Shown here piece by piece: positions 1-8,884 of a stretch of DNA of 20,084 bases; position 1 is the stretch's first letter; the number at the start of each line of letters is the position of its first letter. The stretch is from Setomelanomma holmii (lineage: Eukaryota > Ascomycota > Dothideomycetes > Pleosporales > Phaeosphaeriaceae), in assembly GCA_010015745.1 (NCBI GenBank), contig ML978389.1:1-20084 (forward strand). Reading direction: 5' to 3'. The notes below the pieces were generated by a model. The model saw only the letters and a program-made list of their open reading frames with translations, was not told the origin of the DNA and ran no database searches. The position numbers and the translations under genes are program-made.

Positions 1-272
1 ATATCTGAGGCAAAGCGTCGTATCATAACTCAGGTAGGTGGTAAGCCTCGCTCGGTGAGCTGTTTGATATATCGTAGAAGCTCCTCCTCTTGCTAGAGGT
101 GGAGAGCCTGTTGATTTTCTGCCATAATACTGCGTGAGCCTGCACGGCCCTGGTGTCTTTGCGCAAGCGTTATACAATTGCAGTGATACTCTATTGCAAT
201 CTGACGATAGCTAAGCTTTTCATCAGGCCTCAGAAGTTCTCTAGCTGCAAGCGCAGCCTCAATTGAGCTCAT
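1..272 (-). pseudogene. pogo/Fot1-type transposase, N-terminal part, inactivated
   Basis: The frame opens with ATG at 272 and reads MSSIEAALAARELLRPDEKL and onward. It has the helix-turn-helix of Psq/CENP-B type DNA-binding domains (SYRQIAIEYHCNCITLAQRH around residues 21-40). This is followed by a basic RxGSR stretch and then the family's QQEEELLRYIKQLTERGLPP-like segment. Two in-frame stops interrupt it: TAG at 95-93, where the family has Gln, and TGA at 32-30, where it has Arg. Both fit C-to-T changes in the coding strand (CAG to TAG, CGA to TGA), as expected of RIP or CpG deamination. No frameshift is visible in the part present. The catalytic DDE domain would lie to the left of position 1. 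The family call is firm; the exact subfamily is not. Confidence 0.78.
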
Positions 273-317
273 ATTGGTGGGGTTATCGCTTGTTGTAGTT
301 TGGTTGTCGTCTAGGTG

Positions 318-351
318 GGGTGGCTCGAACGGCCGGGTGGCTCGGACGGCC
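318..351 (-). repeat. two tandem 17-bp subterminal transposon repeats
   Basis: GGGTGGCTCGAACGGCC (318-334) is followed directly by GGGTGGCTCGGACGGCC (335-351), with one mismatch. On the minus strand each unit contains CGAGCCACCC. The same spacing and core occur at 19820-19853 in the other element. Confidence 0.85.
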
Positions 352-370
352 GGGCACTACGGTACGTTAA

Positions 371-1982
371 TGCATTACCTACAGATACAACTGCGGCCAC
401 CTCATTGAAGCAGCACTGGCTCCCCGAGACTACTACAAGAACGACAAATTGCTTGAGCCTATAGTGAAGTATGTTCGTTTGATATCGACAGTCTTTGGAC
501 CCGAAGAAGGCAAGTTGCATGGCTATCCTGGACATCCGGAGATAGAGCTGGCATTACTCCGCTTGTACACAGCGGCAGGCAGCCAGGATGCGACAATCTT
601 GCGAGGTATTTCATCAAAGAACGGGGAAACTCCGATGGACAGGATGGCAAGCACTACTACGACTGGGAAGCCGAGAAACGAGGCGATGGCCCCTGGAAGA
701 GACCAGATCGCTACCCAACGTCTGGCGCACACTGGTACAACCAAGCTCATGCTCCAATACTGCAGCAACAATCCATCGAAGGACATTCGGTTTGAGCTCT
801 CTATCTCTTAACTGCAGTGGCGGACTTGCTCTGTATTCAGCAGAGCGGCGGACAGCAACTCAGTAAGACTGGCGAATGGCAAGCGACACTTTCGCGACTC
901 TGGAACAATATGGTGGATCAAAAGATGTATATCACTGGAGGTATTGGCGCCATGAAACAATGGGAAGGCTTCGGCATCGACTACGTTCTGCCTCAGTCGA
1001 CGGATGAGGGAGGATGTTACGCCGAAACCTGCGCATCAATCGCGGTCATGTTTCTCGCTGATAGGATGCTCGATATTGACCACAACGGTCGCTACGCCGA
1101 CATCATGGAACTATGCCTGTACAACAATGTCATGACCGCCATGAGTCTTGACAGCAAGTCGTTTACCTATGTCAATCAGCTTAGCAGTTCGGAAGCAGAT
1201 AAAAGCGGACGAAAGGACTGGTTCTGGTGCGCTTGCTGTCCGCCAAACTTCACACGACTGTTTGGCAGCCTTAGGGGATACCTTTGGCATTATGGTGAAA
1301 AGGACAAGTAGGCTTTTATCAATGTACACCTCTATACCCCAGCAATATTGAGTTTCGAATCCAGCGCCGGCACGGTCGAGCTCGAGACGTGGACCAACTG
1401 GCCATGGAAAGCAAGATCTCCTTCGCGCTTCGCAAGCCAGACAACCTCAATACGACAATTAGACTCCGCAAACCGGCATGATCCGCAAAGAGCTTCACCC
1501 TCACTCTATCAGCCTCTTCAGCCAGCGTCTCCAATGGCTATCTAACACTGGACGCGACATACCTCTCTGCCAATCTCACTTTCACCCTCGACATCCACGG
1601 CTTCTCACCTCGCTTCACCGAGCCCCATCCATACACCAATCAAAACACCATCAGCATCGCTCGCGGCCCGATCATATACTGTCTCGAAGACGCACAGAAT
1701 CCTTGGGAAACGAATCACTTCAAAGACGTGGTGCTGAAGCCTTGTGAGAAGGTGACGGAGGAAGAGCGGGTTCACGAACCTAGTGGAGAGAAGTATGTTG
1801 CTTTGAGGGCGAAGGTCACGAAAAGGTCGCTGGCGAGGTGGCAGGCGAAGGAGGTGGGACAGGATCCATCAGTGAGTAAGAATGTTGTAGAGTTGAGTGA
1901 GGAGCGAGAGGGCGTGTTTATACCGTGTTAGATGCGAGCGAACAGTGGCGGGAAAGGGCATATGCGTGTTGGATTGATCAAG
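371..1982 (+). pseudogene. glycoside hydrolase family 127 (DUF1680, beta-L-arabinofuranosidase-like) pseudogene, 5'-truncated
   Basis: Three frames together give most of a GH127-like enzyme: GHLIEAALA (401 on), GYPGHPEIELALLRLY, the HYYDWEAEKRG region, ITGGIGAM, the ETC motif (1024-1032) and CACCPPNF (1228-1251). It ends with GGKGHMRVGL. In characterised GH127 beta-L-arabinofuranosidases a Glu and a cluster of Cys bind zinc and carry out catalysis; the ETC and CC (1234-1239) residues fit this and are still present. Breaks: TAA at 368 directly upstream, a one-base loss near 594, TGA at 793 (expected Arg), TAG at 1309 (expected Gln), a one-base loss near 1408, TGA at 1479 (expected Trp) and TAG at 1929. 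The N-terminal part is missing, and the reading begins 12 bp inside the transposon's inferred TA site. No functional enzyme can be made. Family members act on arabinose- or plant-wall-derived glycans; the substrate of this one is unknown. Confidence 0.9.
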
Positions 1983-2680
1983 GGCCAAGCAGACCAGATG
2001 GTCGTGATCATTGGAGAGGTATCAAATACCATAGATATCCAGAGTGTATTTGCTGCGCCCTACCAAGTTTCCCACACACTCATACTCCACCGAGTAGCAC
2101 TTCGACTGAACAGGAGATCCTACATTGACTTATGCGATACACTAAGTCTCTTCCAGCTGGTAGTTGGCAGCAAAAGCAAACATACACGGCTTGGTTGACG
2201 GTCTTGTCGCCCGCTTATGCGTTTCTGATGGCCTGATCGAGACGACAATATCATGCCGCTCAGGCAGAAACGACAAAACCGCCAACGTCTTGGAAGTTTG
2301 ACGAGTCGTTGTGATCGCATGTGAATTTCATGCGATGGATACCATTGCTATAGATAGTAGCACAGTAGCACACGTGGTAGGAAGTGATTGCAAGATTACG
2401 ATAGGGAGTGGTTGATTGGTCGATGGAAGGACGTGAACGATTAATCGTGAAGGCGACCTCAACACCTTCGTGATGATTTGTTTTCATTTCTTGTTGTTGT
2501 GGTACCAAGTCGACTGGTCCTTGCATCCCTGCCATTTCAGTATTCTGAATTCATAAAGTATACAATAAAAACTTTCGTCTTTCCCGTAGCTCGGTACTCG
2601 AACGTGTGGCCAATGATCGGATGTGCGGCTATCAAAGCCTAGTCATACCATTCGTTCGTCCCCAAGATTAACCTCGCACT
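1983..2680. other. intergenic region, no gene seen
   Basis: The last GH127 frame stays open to 2198 without resembling the family beyond 1982, probably run-through after loss of the natural stop. The rest lies between two convergent genes and presumably holds the 3' untranslated region of the minus-strand gene ending at 2681. I see no repeat or RNA gene. Confidence 0.55.
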
Positions 2681-4324
2681 TTAAGCGCGGAAAGCCGACG
2701 CGGTCCTCTTCTCCTTGCGTCCGATGCCCAGAGCGCTCAAGTCGAGGCCCGCAAATCCACCTCCATTAGCATTACCCGCGCCAGCGCCACCGAGAAGGTT
2801 TCCAAGGCCCAAGCTCTGGAGAAGGCTAGCAGCGCTGCCGCCTTGCTGCTGTTGCTGGGCTCCGGCCTGGAGAGCAGCTTCAGCGTCCGCGATGGTTTGA
2901 GCAGCGTTATTGTTGGTGGCGTTGTTTGCGGCGTTGCCGTTATTCTTGCCCTTGGCCTTTGATGCCTTCGCTTTCTTTCCTTTTCCTTTTCCTTTTCCTT
3001 TTCCTTTTCCTTTTCCTTTTCCTTTTCCTTTTCCTTTATTGGCGGTGCCGTTACCAGCATTTGCGGTGCCGTTCGCTGCTGCGAGATCTGCAGTCGCGTT
3101 GCCTGCCGCACCAGCGTCGATTACATTAGTGGCGTCTATCAGAGTCAGTCATTACATTCGTGATATGAGAGGCTGAGTGAACCTACTACCAGCTGCACTC
3201 TGTTGCGCTGCCAATTGAGCAGCAGCAGCGTCCTGCTTTTGTTGCTTCGCTTGCTTGGCTGCTTCGTCCTTGGCCGCTTGTTGCTCAAGCTGAGCTTGCT
3301 GATCCGCAGCTACAAGCTCATTAGTACGCAGATGAAAACATTGATAAAACTTCTACTCACCAGCTTGAGCGCCATTGTTCTTCCCTTTGCCCTTACCGTT
3401 GCCTTTTCCTTGCTGGACTGCATCTGGCGCTGTAGCATTACCTGCGGCAGCGTTTTGTGCAGCTTGAAGATCAGCAGCTGCTTGAGCATCGGCCGCGGCT
3501 TGAGCATTAGCGTTGTTATTCTTTCCCTTTCCCTGGTTCTTTCCCTTTCCCTTGTTCTTCCCTTTTCCTTTCGCTTGCTGGGCTGCATCTGGTGCAGTAG
3601 CATTACCTGCGGCAGCGTTTTGAGCGGCTTGTAGATCAGCAGCTGCTTGAGCATCGGCGGCTGCTTGCGCATTGGCGTTGTTGTTCTTTCCCTTGCCCTT
3701 ATTCTTGCCTTTGCCTTTCGTTTGAGCAGCTAGTGCTGTAGCATTACCAGCAGCAGTATCTTGTGCAGCTTGAAGATCAGCAGCGGCTTGAGCATCAGCT
3801 GCTGCCTGAGCATTTGCATTATTATTCTTGCCCTTTCCCTTTGCCTTAGCTTGCTGGGCAGCGGCAGGATCCGCAGCATTTTGTTGTGCTACATGGAATC
3901 ATGAGCGACTGAAGATAGACATGAAACTTTGAATTAACTAACCTGCAGCAGCGTCTTGAGCATTCTGATCAGCGGCTGCCTGAGCATTCGCATTCTTTCC
4001 CTTTGCTTTGCCCTTCGCCTGGGCCGGGTCGGCTGCGACGTCTGCCTGGTTCTGAGCCTGGTCTTGAGCTTGACCAGCGGCGTCGGCATTAGCATTGGCG
4101 TTTCCCTGGCCACCGCGTGCTGCCAGAAGCGCACCGCGAAGCTGAAGGGCCCTTTTGCCAAAGTAGTCCACGATAGCCGCCTCACGACGCTCGAAGGTCG
4201 TGGTAGGAATTACAACATCCTCGGAACCAGCAGCAACGACAGGTCCAGTGCCAACGAAAGGTGCTGGGGCTGCTGACACCAGAGAGGCGGAAAGGAGTGT
4301 GAGAAGAGGAAGGACGGTCTTCAT
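2681..4324 (-). CDS. secreted low-complexity repeat protein (Ala/Asn/Gln/Lys/Gly-rich), four exons, 494 aa
   Basis: Exons on the minus strand are 4324-3943, 3888-3361, 3309-3190 and 3135-2681. All three introns (54, 51 and 54 bp) split codons in phase 1, and the joined frame is open for 494 codons to TAA at 2683-2681. Residues 1-18 form a signal peptide (MKTVLPLLTLLSASLVSA). Residues 19-70 hold two dibasic sites, RR at 46-47 and KR at 57-58, as in kexin-processed prodomains. Residues 149-297 are three near-identical repeats of about 47-55 residues, each with NNNANAQAAADAQAAADLQ, a GNATA N-glycosylation sequon and a KGKGKN linker. Exon 4 adds NGT sequons, a run of about ten Lys-Gly pairs, and a tail with SLLQSLGLGNLLGG ending in RKEKRTASAFRA. 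There is no C-terminal hydrophobic GPI signal. It is probably extracellular or cell-wall associated. I do not recognise a named family, and no enzymatic motif is visible. Confidence 0.85.
2975..3037 (-). repeat. coding hexanucleotide microsatellite (AAAGGA)n encoding Lys-Gly pairs
   Basis: About ten copies of AAAGGA on the minus strand (TCCTTT on the plus strand) lie in frame in exon 4 of the secreted protein and encode a (Lys-Gly)n run. A hexamer cannot shift the frame, so copy number can vary without breaking the gene. Confidence 0.9.
3380..3826 (-). repeat. three tandem coding repeats in the secreted protein gene
   Basis: Units are at about 3826-3686, 3685-3521 and 3520-3380 in exon 2 (residues 149-195, 196-250, 251-297). 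Each encodes NNNANAQAAADAQAAADLQ, then AAQ, a GNATA sequon and a Lys-Gly-Asn linker. Length differences lie in the KGKGKN linker. Third-position differences between units show they are not very recent copies. Confidence 0.85.
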
Positions 4325-5159
4325 AATGACGGTAGTATAGACGCGTTACTGAAGGAATGCAACCAAGTGTGTTCAAACGGTATAGTGAGCACAGCTCGAT
4401 GAAGGAATGAAAGTATAATAAAGAGTGCCCTGCACCAAAGAATGATTATGGAATTGAAGCTGGGCGTGGCGTTCTAGCCGTCCGGAGTGAGTATCTTATA
4501 TATCGAGCGCATTGCGCTTTTACGATAGGGTCCCATCGAGTAGAAAACGGGCGCAAGGCCAACACGGACGTGCCTTGGGTGAGCGTTTGTTGATCCCGTG
4601 CATGTCTTACAGACGCTGTAGGAGGATACCCTGAGGCGGCCAGGCCCAAAAGAAGAACATCGGCATCTCCACATTTCTCTCACAGGAACAAGAAGCTCTA
4701 CCTCGCTTGACAGCTGTGGCCTGTACGGGAAAGGCAGCGAACAAGTGGGCTTGGCCAGAAACGATCGAATCAAATGTGACGAATGTTGGAGTGACGCAGG
4801 TCTGAACCCGGCTAGGCAATGCCAGTCGGGCGTGGCATGTCGGTGATCGAACATATGCCGTTGCAGAACATGTTGCAGAGCGGCCAGGGGAAATATATGC
4901 GAAAGTATCGCATCCCAAACGCATAAGTTTGGTGTGTGACTGAGGCAGGCATGTACGCACGGAGCTGAAGCTTGGCTGGTTTCAAGTGGGACAGCACGCA
5001 AACATCGAGCCTCGAGACCTGGAGCAGGCTCACACGAATAGTCCGTCGCGGTGTCGCCATCATACCACTGAGTGCTGCGCCGTCCTCCAGCCAATGGTGA
5101 TTTCGACCTGACGCCATCAGAGCGGTAGGCTATAGTCCGAATGCCAGCGCAAGGAAAAT

Positions 5160-5535
5160 TCGCCGAAATGATGACTTAGAGGAGGCTCAATTGAGGTGGC
5201 AGATTGACAGCTCTATTTTGGTCTCTCTTCAACGGCCTCTGCCCAGTATCATCGTCGGATCTGGTGCAGAGCTCAATGGGTAGGCTGGCTGCTGAGCCTC
5301 GGCAAGATGCCGCACCTTTGGGGCTTCCCTGGGACACAGCTGAAAGCCCTCGCGCATGTAGACCAGGCTGTTAACAAATCCATAAGGCAGTGAAGGCCTC
5401 TTAGCATCTGTTTTATGTATACTTTCAAGTCCCTAAAGTTGCGCGTATACCTTCGCGCGACCATAACAACACAACCTCACAAAGAGATGCCGGTGTTCCA
5501 TCAGAGCTGGACACGTGCTGTATAAAAGCTCCATC
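5160..5535. repeat. diverged noncoding repeat, copy 1
   Basis: Positions 5326-5454 align without gaps to 14884-15012 at about 60% identity (78 of 129 by hand count). Shared blocks include AGCTGAA, CTCGC, CAGTGAAGGC and GCGTATAC. Similarity continues with gaps upstream (GAAATGA and CAATTG blocks) and downstream (an AAAGAGA block, then TCAGA). No coding potential or terminal repeats were recognised. Confidence 0.6.
5512..5527 (+). promoter_or_regulatory. CACGTG E-box followed by a TATAAAA box
   Basis: CACGTG at 5512-5517 is followed by TATAAAA at 5521-5527. This lies 569 bp upstream of the ETF-QO ATG, far for a core promoter unless the leader is long or spliced. The nearest downstream ATG (5569) opens a frame of only 24 codons. 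The string TATAAAAGCTC recurs at 13714-13724. Confidence 0.45.
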
Positions 5536-6095
5536 ATACCCTCGGATAGACTCAGACTCGATTCGGCAATGATTCCATTTCGATCTTCGAAGATGATGGT
5601 ATCCGATACTCGCTACATCGTTGCCAAATTCGAGAGTGGTTAAGCTCGCAATCGTAGGGACAGCATTGCCTCAATGCTGCGGAAGCGAGACGCCTGCTCT
5701 CCCTAGGTCGTCTTCGTATCGTGAAGCGCGAGGATCGTATATCGCAGCGCGCACAGAAGAGGTAGATACAGTTTACGCCGTGCCCGCCTGGATAGTCTGG
5801 TGTTGCTTCGCACGCGAAGGTGTCAGGAGCAAAGGATGGTCTCGACCAATGAGGGCGGCGGCAATCCAAATCCGCCCCATGCCGCTTAGCCTCGGTTGGA
5901 TATTTCGAACTTCGTCATTGAGCCTTTGGTTCAAGAATGGGGGTCCTCATTTCACGCCTCTGGCTCCAATTGCTGTAAACACGCGTTCAACAGCTTTCCA
6001 GTGGTGGGAAGAGTCTCGAGACTTGTGCGCTATCCTTGCTGGTTGCATTTGACGTTCTGGGGTTCTCACAACCAGGCTTTGGCATATCCAACATC

Positions 6096-8040
6096 ATGGC
6101 CTCCAGAACATTACCCGCATCACTAACACGACGGCTACTCGCTACGCCACGCTCTATTTACCTTCCGACACGCGCCTTTGCATGTGCGACACCACGGACT
6201 CGAGCACTATGGGAATTATACCGCCCTGCAGTGCGAATTGCTGGTCAAAGAAGAGCATTCACAACCTCGCCGCGGACGCGGCTGGCAAGCGAGGATGACA
6301 CATTCGATCCGAGGTCTATTGAGCGCGAGACAGATGAGGTCGACGTACTTATCGTGGGTGGAGGACCTGCTGGCCTGTCAGCTGCCATCAAGCTGAAGCA
6401 GTTGGCAAACGAGGCAGGAAATGAGGACTTCAGGGTACTTCTGCTGGAGAAAGCTGGAGAATTGGGCGATCACATCGTCTCCGGCAATGTCATCGAACCC
6501 TCTGCGCTCGATGAGCTGCTACCGAACTGGCGATCCGAAGACAACCCAGAACGCTTCTTCGACATCACACCGGCGAAGGAAGACCGCATGCGCTTCCTTA
6601 CCAAGAATAGCTCGATACCGCTACCGAAACCGCCGCAAATGAACAACCATGGAAATTTCATCATAAGCTTGAACCAGATGGTCAAGTGGCTAGGCGAGCG
6701 AGCAGAGGAAGTGGGTGTCGAGATCTATCCTGGATTTGCTGCATCCGAGATTCTCTACAACAACGAGGGTGTCGTCAGGGGCGTTGCCACCAATGACCTC
6801 GGTATCTCGCGAGAAGGCAAGCCAAAGGACTCGTTCGAGCGAGGGATGGAGTTCCACGCGCGTGTCACATTGCTAGGTGAGGGCTGCCACGGCAGTCTGT
6901 CAAAGCAAGCCATCAAGAAATATGATCTGCGGAGAGACAGCCAACATCAAACGTACGGCCTGGGTATCAAGGAGGTATGGGAAGTACAGCCAGAAAAGTT
7001 CCAGTCTGGCCTGGTCGTACACTCAATGGGTTACCCTTTGCCGAAAGACACCTACGGTGGTGGCTGGATGTATCACTTTGGTGAGAATCTAGTTAGCATT
7101 GGCCTCGTTGTTGGTCTGGACTACCCGAACCCTTGGCTGGCACCATATGGCGAATTCCAGAAAATGAAGCATCATCCATTATACAAGGACGTGTTGGAGG
7201 GCGGCAAGTGCATTTCCTATGGCGCGAGAACCTTGATCGAAGGCGGCTTTCAGTCTATACCAAAACTCGCTTTTCCAGGTGGCGCGCTCCTTGGCGACTC
7301 GGCTGGTCTGGTCAATGTGCCAAAGATCAAGGGTACACATACAGCAATGCGATCGGGCATGATGGCCGCAGAAGCGACCTGGGACGCGCTGCAAACGAAC
7401 ACTGATGGCGGCACTGTATTCCTTTATGACTATGAAGACAAGATGCGCAAGTCAACTGTCTGGTCGGAGCTTAAGACGGTGCGCAACATGCGACCATCGT
7501 TCCATACTCCCCTAGGCATATACGGAGGCGTCTTGTACTCGGGTCTGGAGGCATACGTCTTCCGAGGCAAAACACCGTGGACTTTGAAGCATGGCAAAGC
7601 TGACCACGCGGCTACCAAGACCGCCGATGAATGCCAGAAAATCGAGTACCCAAAGCCCGATGGCAAGATTAGCTTCGACATCTTGACCAGTGTTAGCCGA
7701 AGTGGCACGAACCACGAGGAAGACCAGCCTTGCCATCTGCAAGTGAAGGACTGGGATGCTCACGCACAAAAGCAGTGGCCGCAGTACAAGGGCGTGGAGA
7801 ACCGCTTCTGCCCTGCTGGCGTTTATGAGTACGTCGAGGACGACAGCAAAGAGTTGGGCGTCAGATTCCAGATCAACGCCCAAAAGTGAGTGAACTCTCT
7901 CTCTCTGAACGAATTTCAAAGTGAGGCTAACGTGCGTCAGTTGCGTTCACTGCAAGACATGTGACATAAAAGTTCCTGCTCAGGACATCAATTGGCAGAC
8001 ACCGCAGGGCGGCGAAGGGCCAAAGTATGTGCTCACTTAG
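6096..8040 (+). CDS. electron transfer flavoprotein-ubiquinone oxidoreductase (ETF-QO), mitochondrial
   Basis: Exons 6096-7885 and 7941-8040 join to 629 aa. The intron (7886-7940, GTGAGT donor, GCTAAC branch, CAG acceptor) splits an Asn codon. The enzyme takes electrons from reduced electron transfer flavoprotein and passes them to ubiquinone at the inner mitochondrial membrane, linking fatty-acid and amino-acid oxidation to respiration. Residues 1-65 are an Arg/Ser/Thr-rich targeting sequence. The FAD-binding VDVLIVGGGPAGLSAA starts at residue 82, and GDSAGLVNVPKIKG is at 400-413. The 4Fe-4S ligands are Cys572 (FCPAG) and Cys598, 601 and 604 (NCVHCKTC). The length matches yeast and animal homologues. 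The start was chosen because 6096 is the first ATG in this frame (the frame is open from a TTG at 6036) and its context ATCATGG is good. No defect is seen. Confidence 0.97.
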
Positions 8041-8884
8041 GTCTCGAGATGTGAGGCTTCGGCATCTGCACCTTCACTCGATTGGCTCCGCAGCTTGGGC
8101 TTCAAGCGAGCTTGTACACTAACAGGGGTAACAATGTACATATCAATTGCCCGACACCCGTTGCGGCCCAATTGCTGATGAAGACTGCCCACCAAAGTCG
8201 TTCAGTGAATAGATGAGCTTGATGTATTCATGCCGCTGCGCTATTGCTACAAGACTTGCTTGCGAAGCGATTCGTGAAGTTTGAGACATAATAGCCTCAC
8301 GGAAGCAGGGCGTTTGAAGGTCGCAGTGAGGGCGTTCCGGTACGCACGTGATGCACGTCCGTGCTGAAGCTTGGCAACTCCGCCTAATCACTCATTTCAC
8401 TCCATCTCTCGTAACCCCATCCTCCACCCCGGGCCACCATATCCATTACGACTGCGTGCCCATCTCTATCCCGTCTCTACTTGCGCTTATATTGCGCGTG
8501 GTGACTTTATCGAAATCGAGTGCGCATATTACTGCACTCACCCGTCAGCCCGGCGCCCTCCAGGTCCTCGAGCTTTAGGTTCCCCTCTGCTGCCGGCCGT
8601 CTCTGCGAAAGGACTTCCAGTGCCGCACTCCTCCTCAATTCCAAGGTACGACCAACTGCTATTGTATTGCGCCCGTTGGAAGATCCCCAGGCGTCTCTCT
8701 GGCTCCTGTCGTTGCGCATTCCTGGGTCACTGGTTTCCTGTTGGCGCACGCTTCCTGTCTGCATCTGTTGCGCTTCTGGCACCCCACCTGCATCTGTGGC
8801 TAGGCTCTCACTACTCATCAACATGCGCTCACTATCCGTTCAGACTAGGTTTCACGCAGGTTTACAATCTCCAGCGATACCACC
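8041..8884. other. intergenic region and probable leader of the SR-protein gene
   Basis: The first part should hold the 3' end of the ETF-QO transcript. A CACGTG motif occurs at about 8346. From about 8390 the plus strand is rich in pyrimidine runs, typical of a fungal promoter and leader, up to CCACCATG at 8885. Frames here lack domain features. Confidence 0.5.

Larger units (their letters stand above)
1..357 (-). mobile_element. 5' end of a pogo/Fot1-type DNA transposon, running off the left edge
   Basis: The minus strand reads from a candidate terminus at 357 into a transposase N-terminus starting at 272. A TA dinucleotide at 358-359, the usual target of Tc1/mariner-pogo elements, lies just outside. 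Inside it come 14 nt and then two tandem 17-bp units (318-351) with a GAGCCACCC core on the minus strand, probably transposase binding sites. The terminus is inferred by comparison with the element at 19812, which has TA, 14 nt, then GAGCC in the same spacing. The other end is outside the window, so the inverted repeat and target duplication cannot be confirmed. Confidence 0.72.
4325..6095. other. 1.8-kb divergent intergenic region
   Basis: This lies between the start of the minus-strand secreted-protein gene and the plus-strand ETF-QO gene, so it must hold both promoters. A weak TATA-like TTTATTATAC on the minus strand lies near 4415-4425. The open frames here (for example minus 4474-5094) have no domain, membrane or secretion features and look like chance. 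The interval 5160-5535 is one copy of a diverged noncoding repeat described separately. Confidence 0.5.

Noticed and set aside
4150..4190. Dikaritin/ustiloxin-type RiPP precursor
   Set aside because: Only one KR-flanked core, and no UstYa-type oxidase gene in the window.
4474..5094. 206-codon open frame on the minus strand
   Set aside because: No domain, signal or membrane features; Cys/His/Arg-rich composition typical of chance frames. It also lies in a promoter region between divergent genes.
5621..6052. 143-codon open frame upstream of ETF-QO
   Set aside because: It starts at TTG, has no recognisable features, and occupies the probable promoter and leader of ETF-QO.
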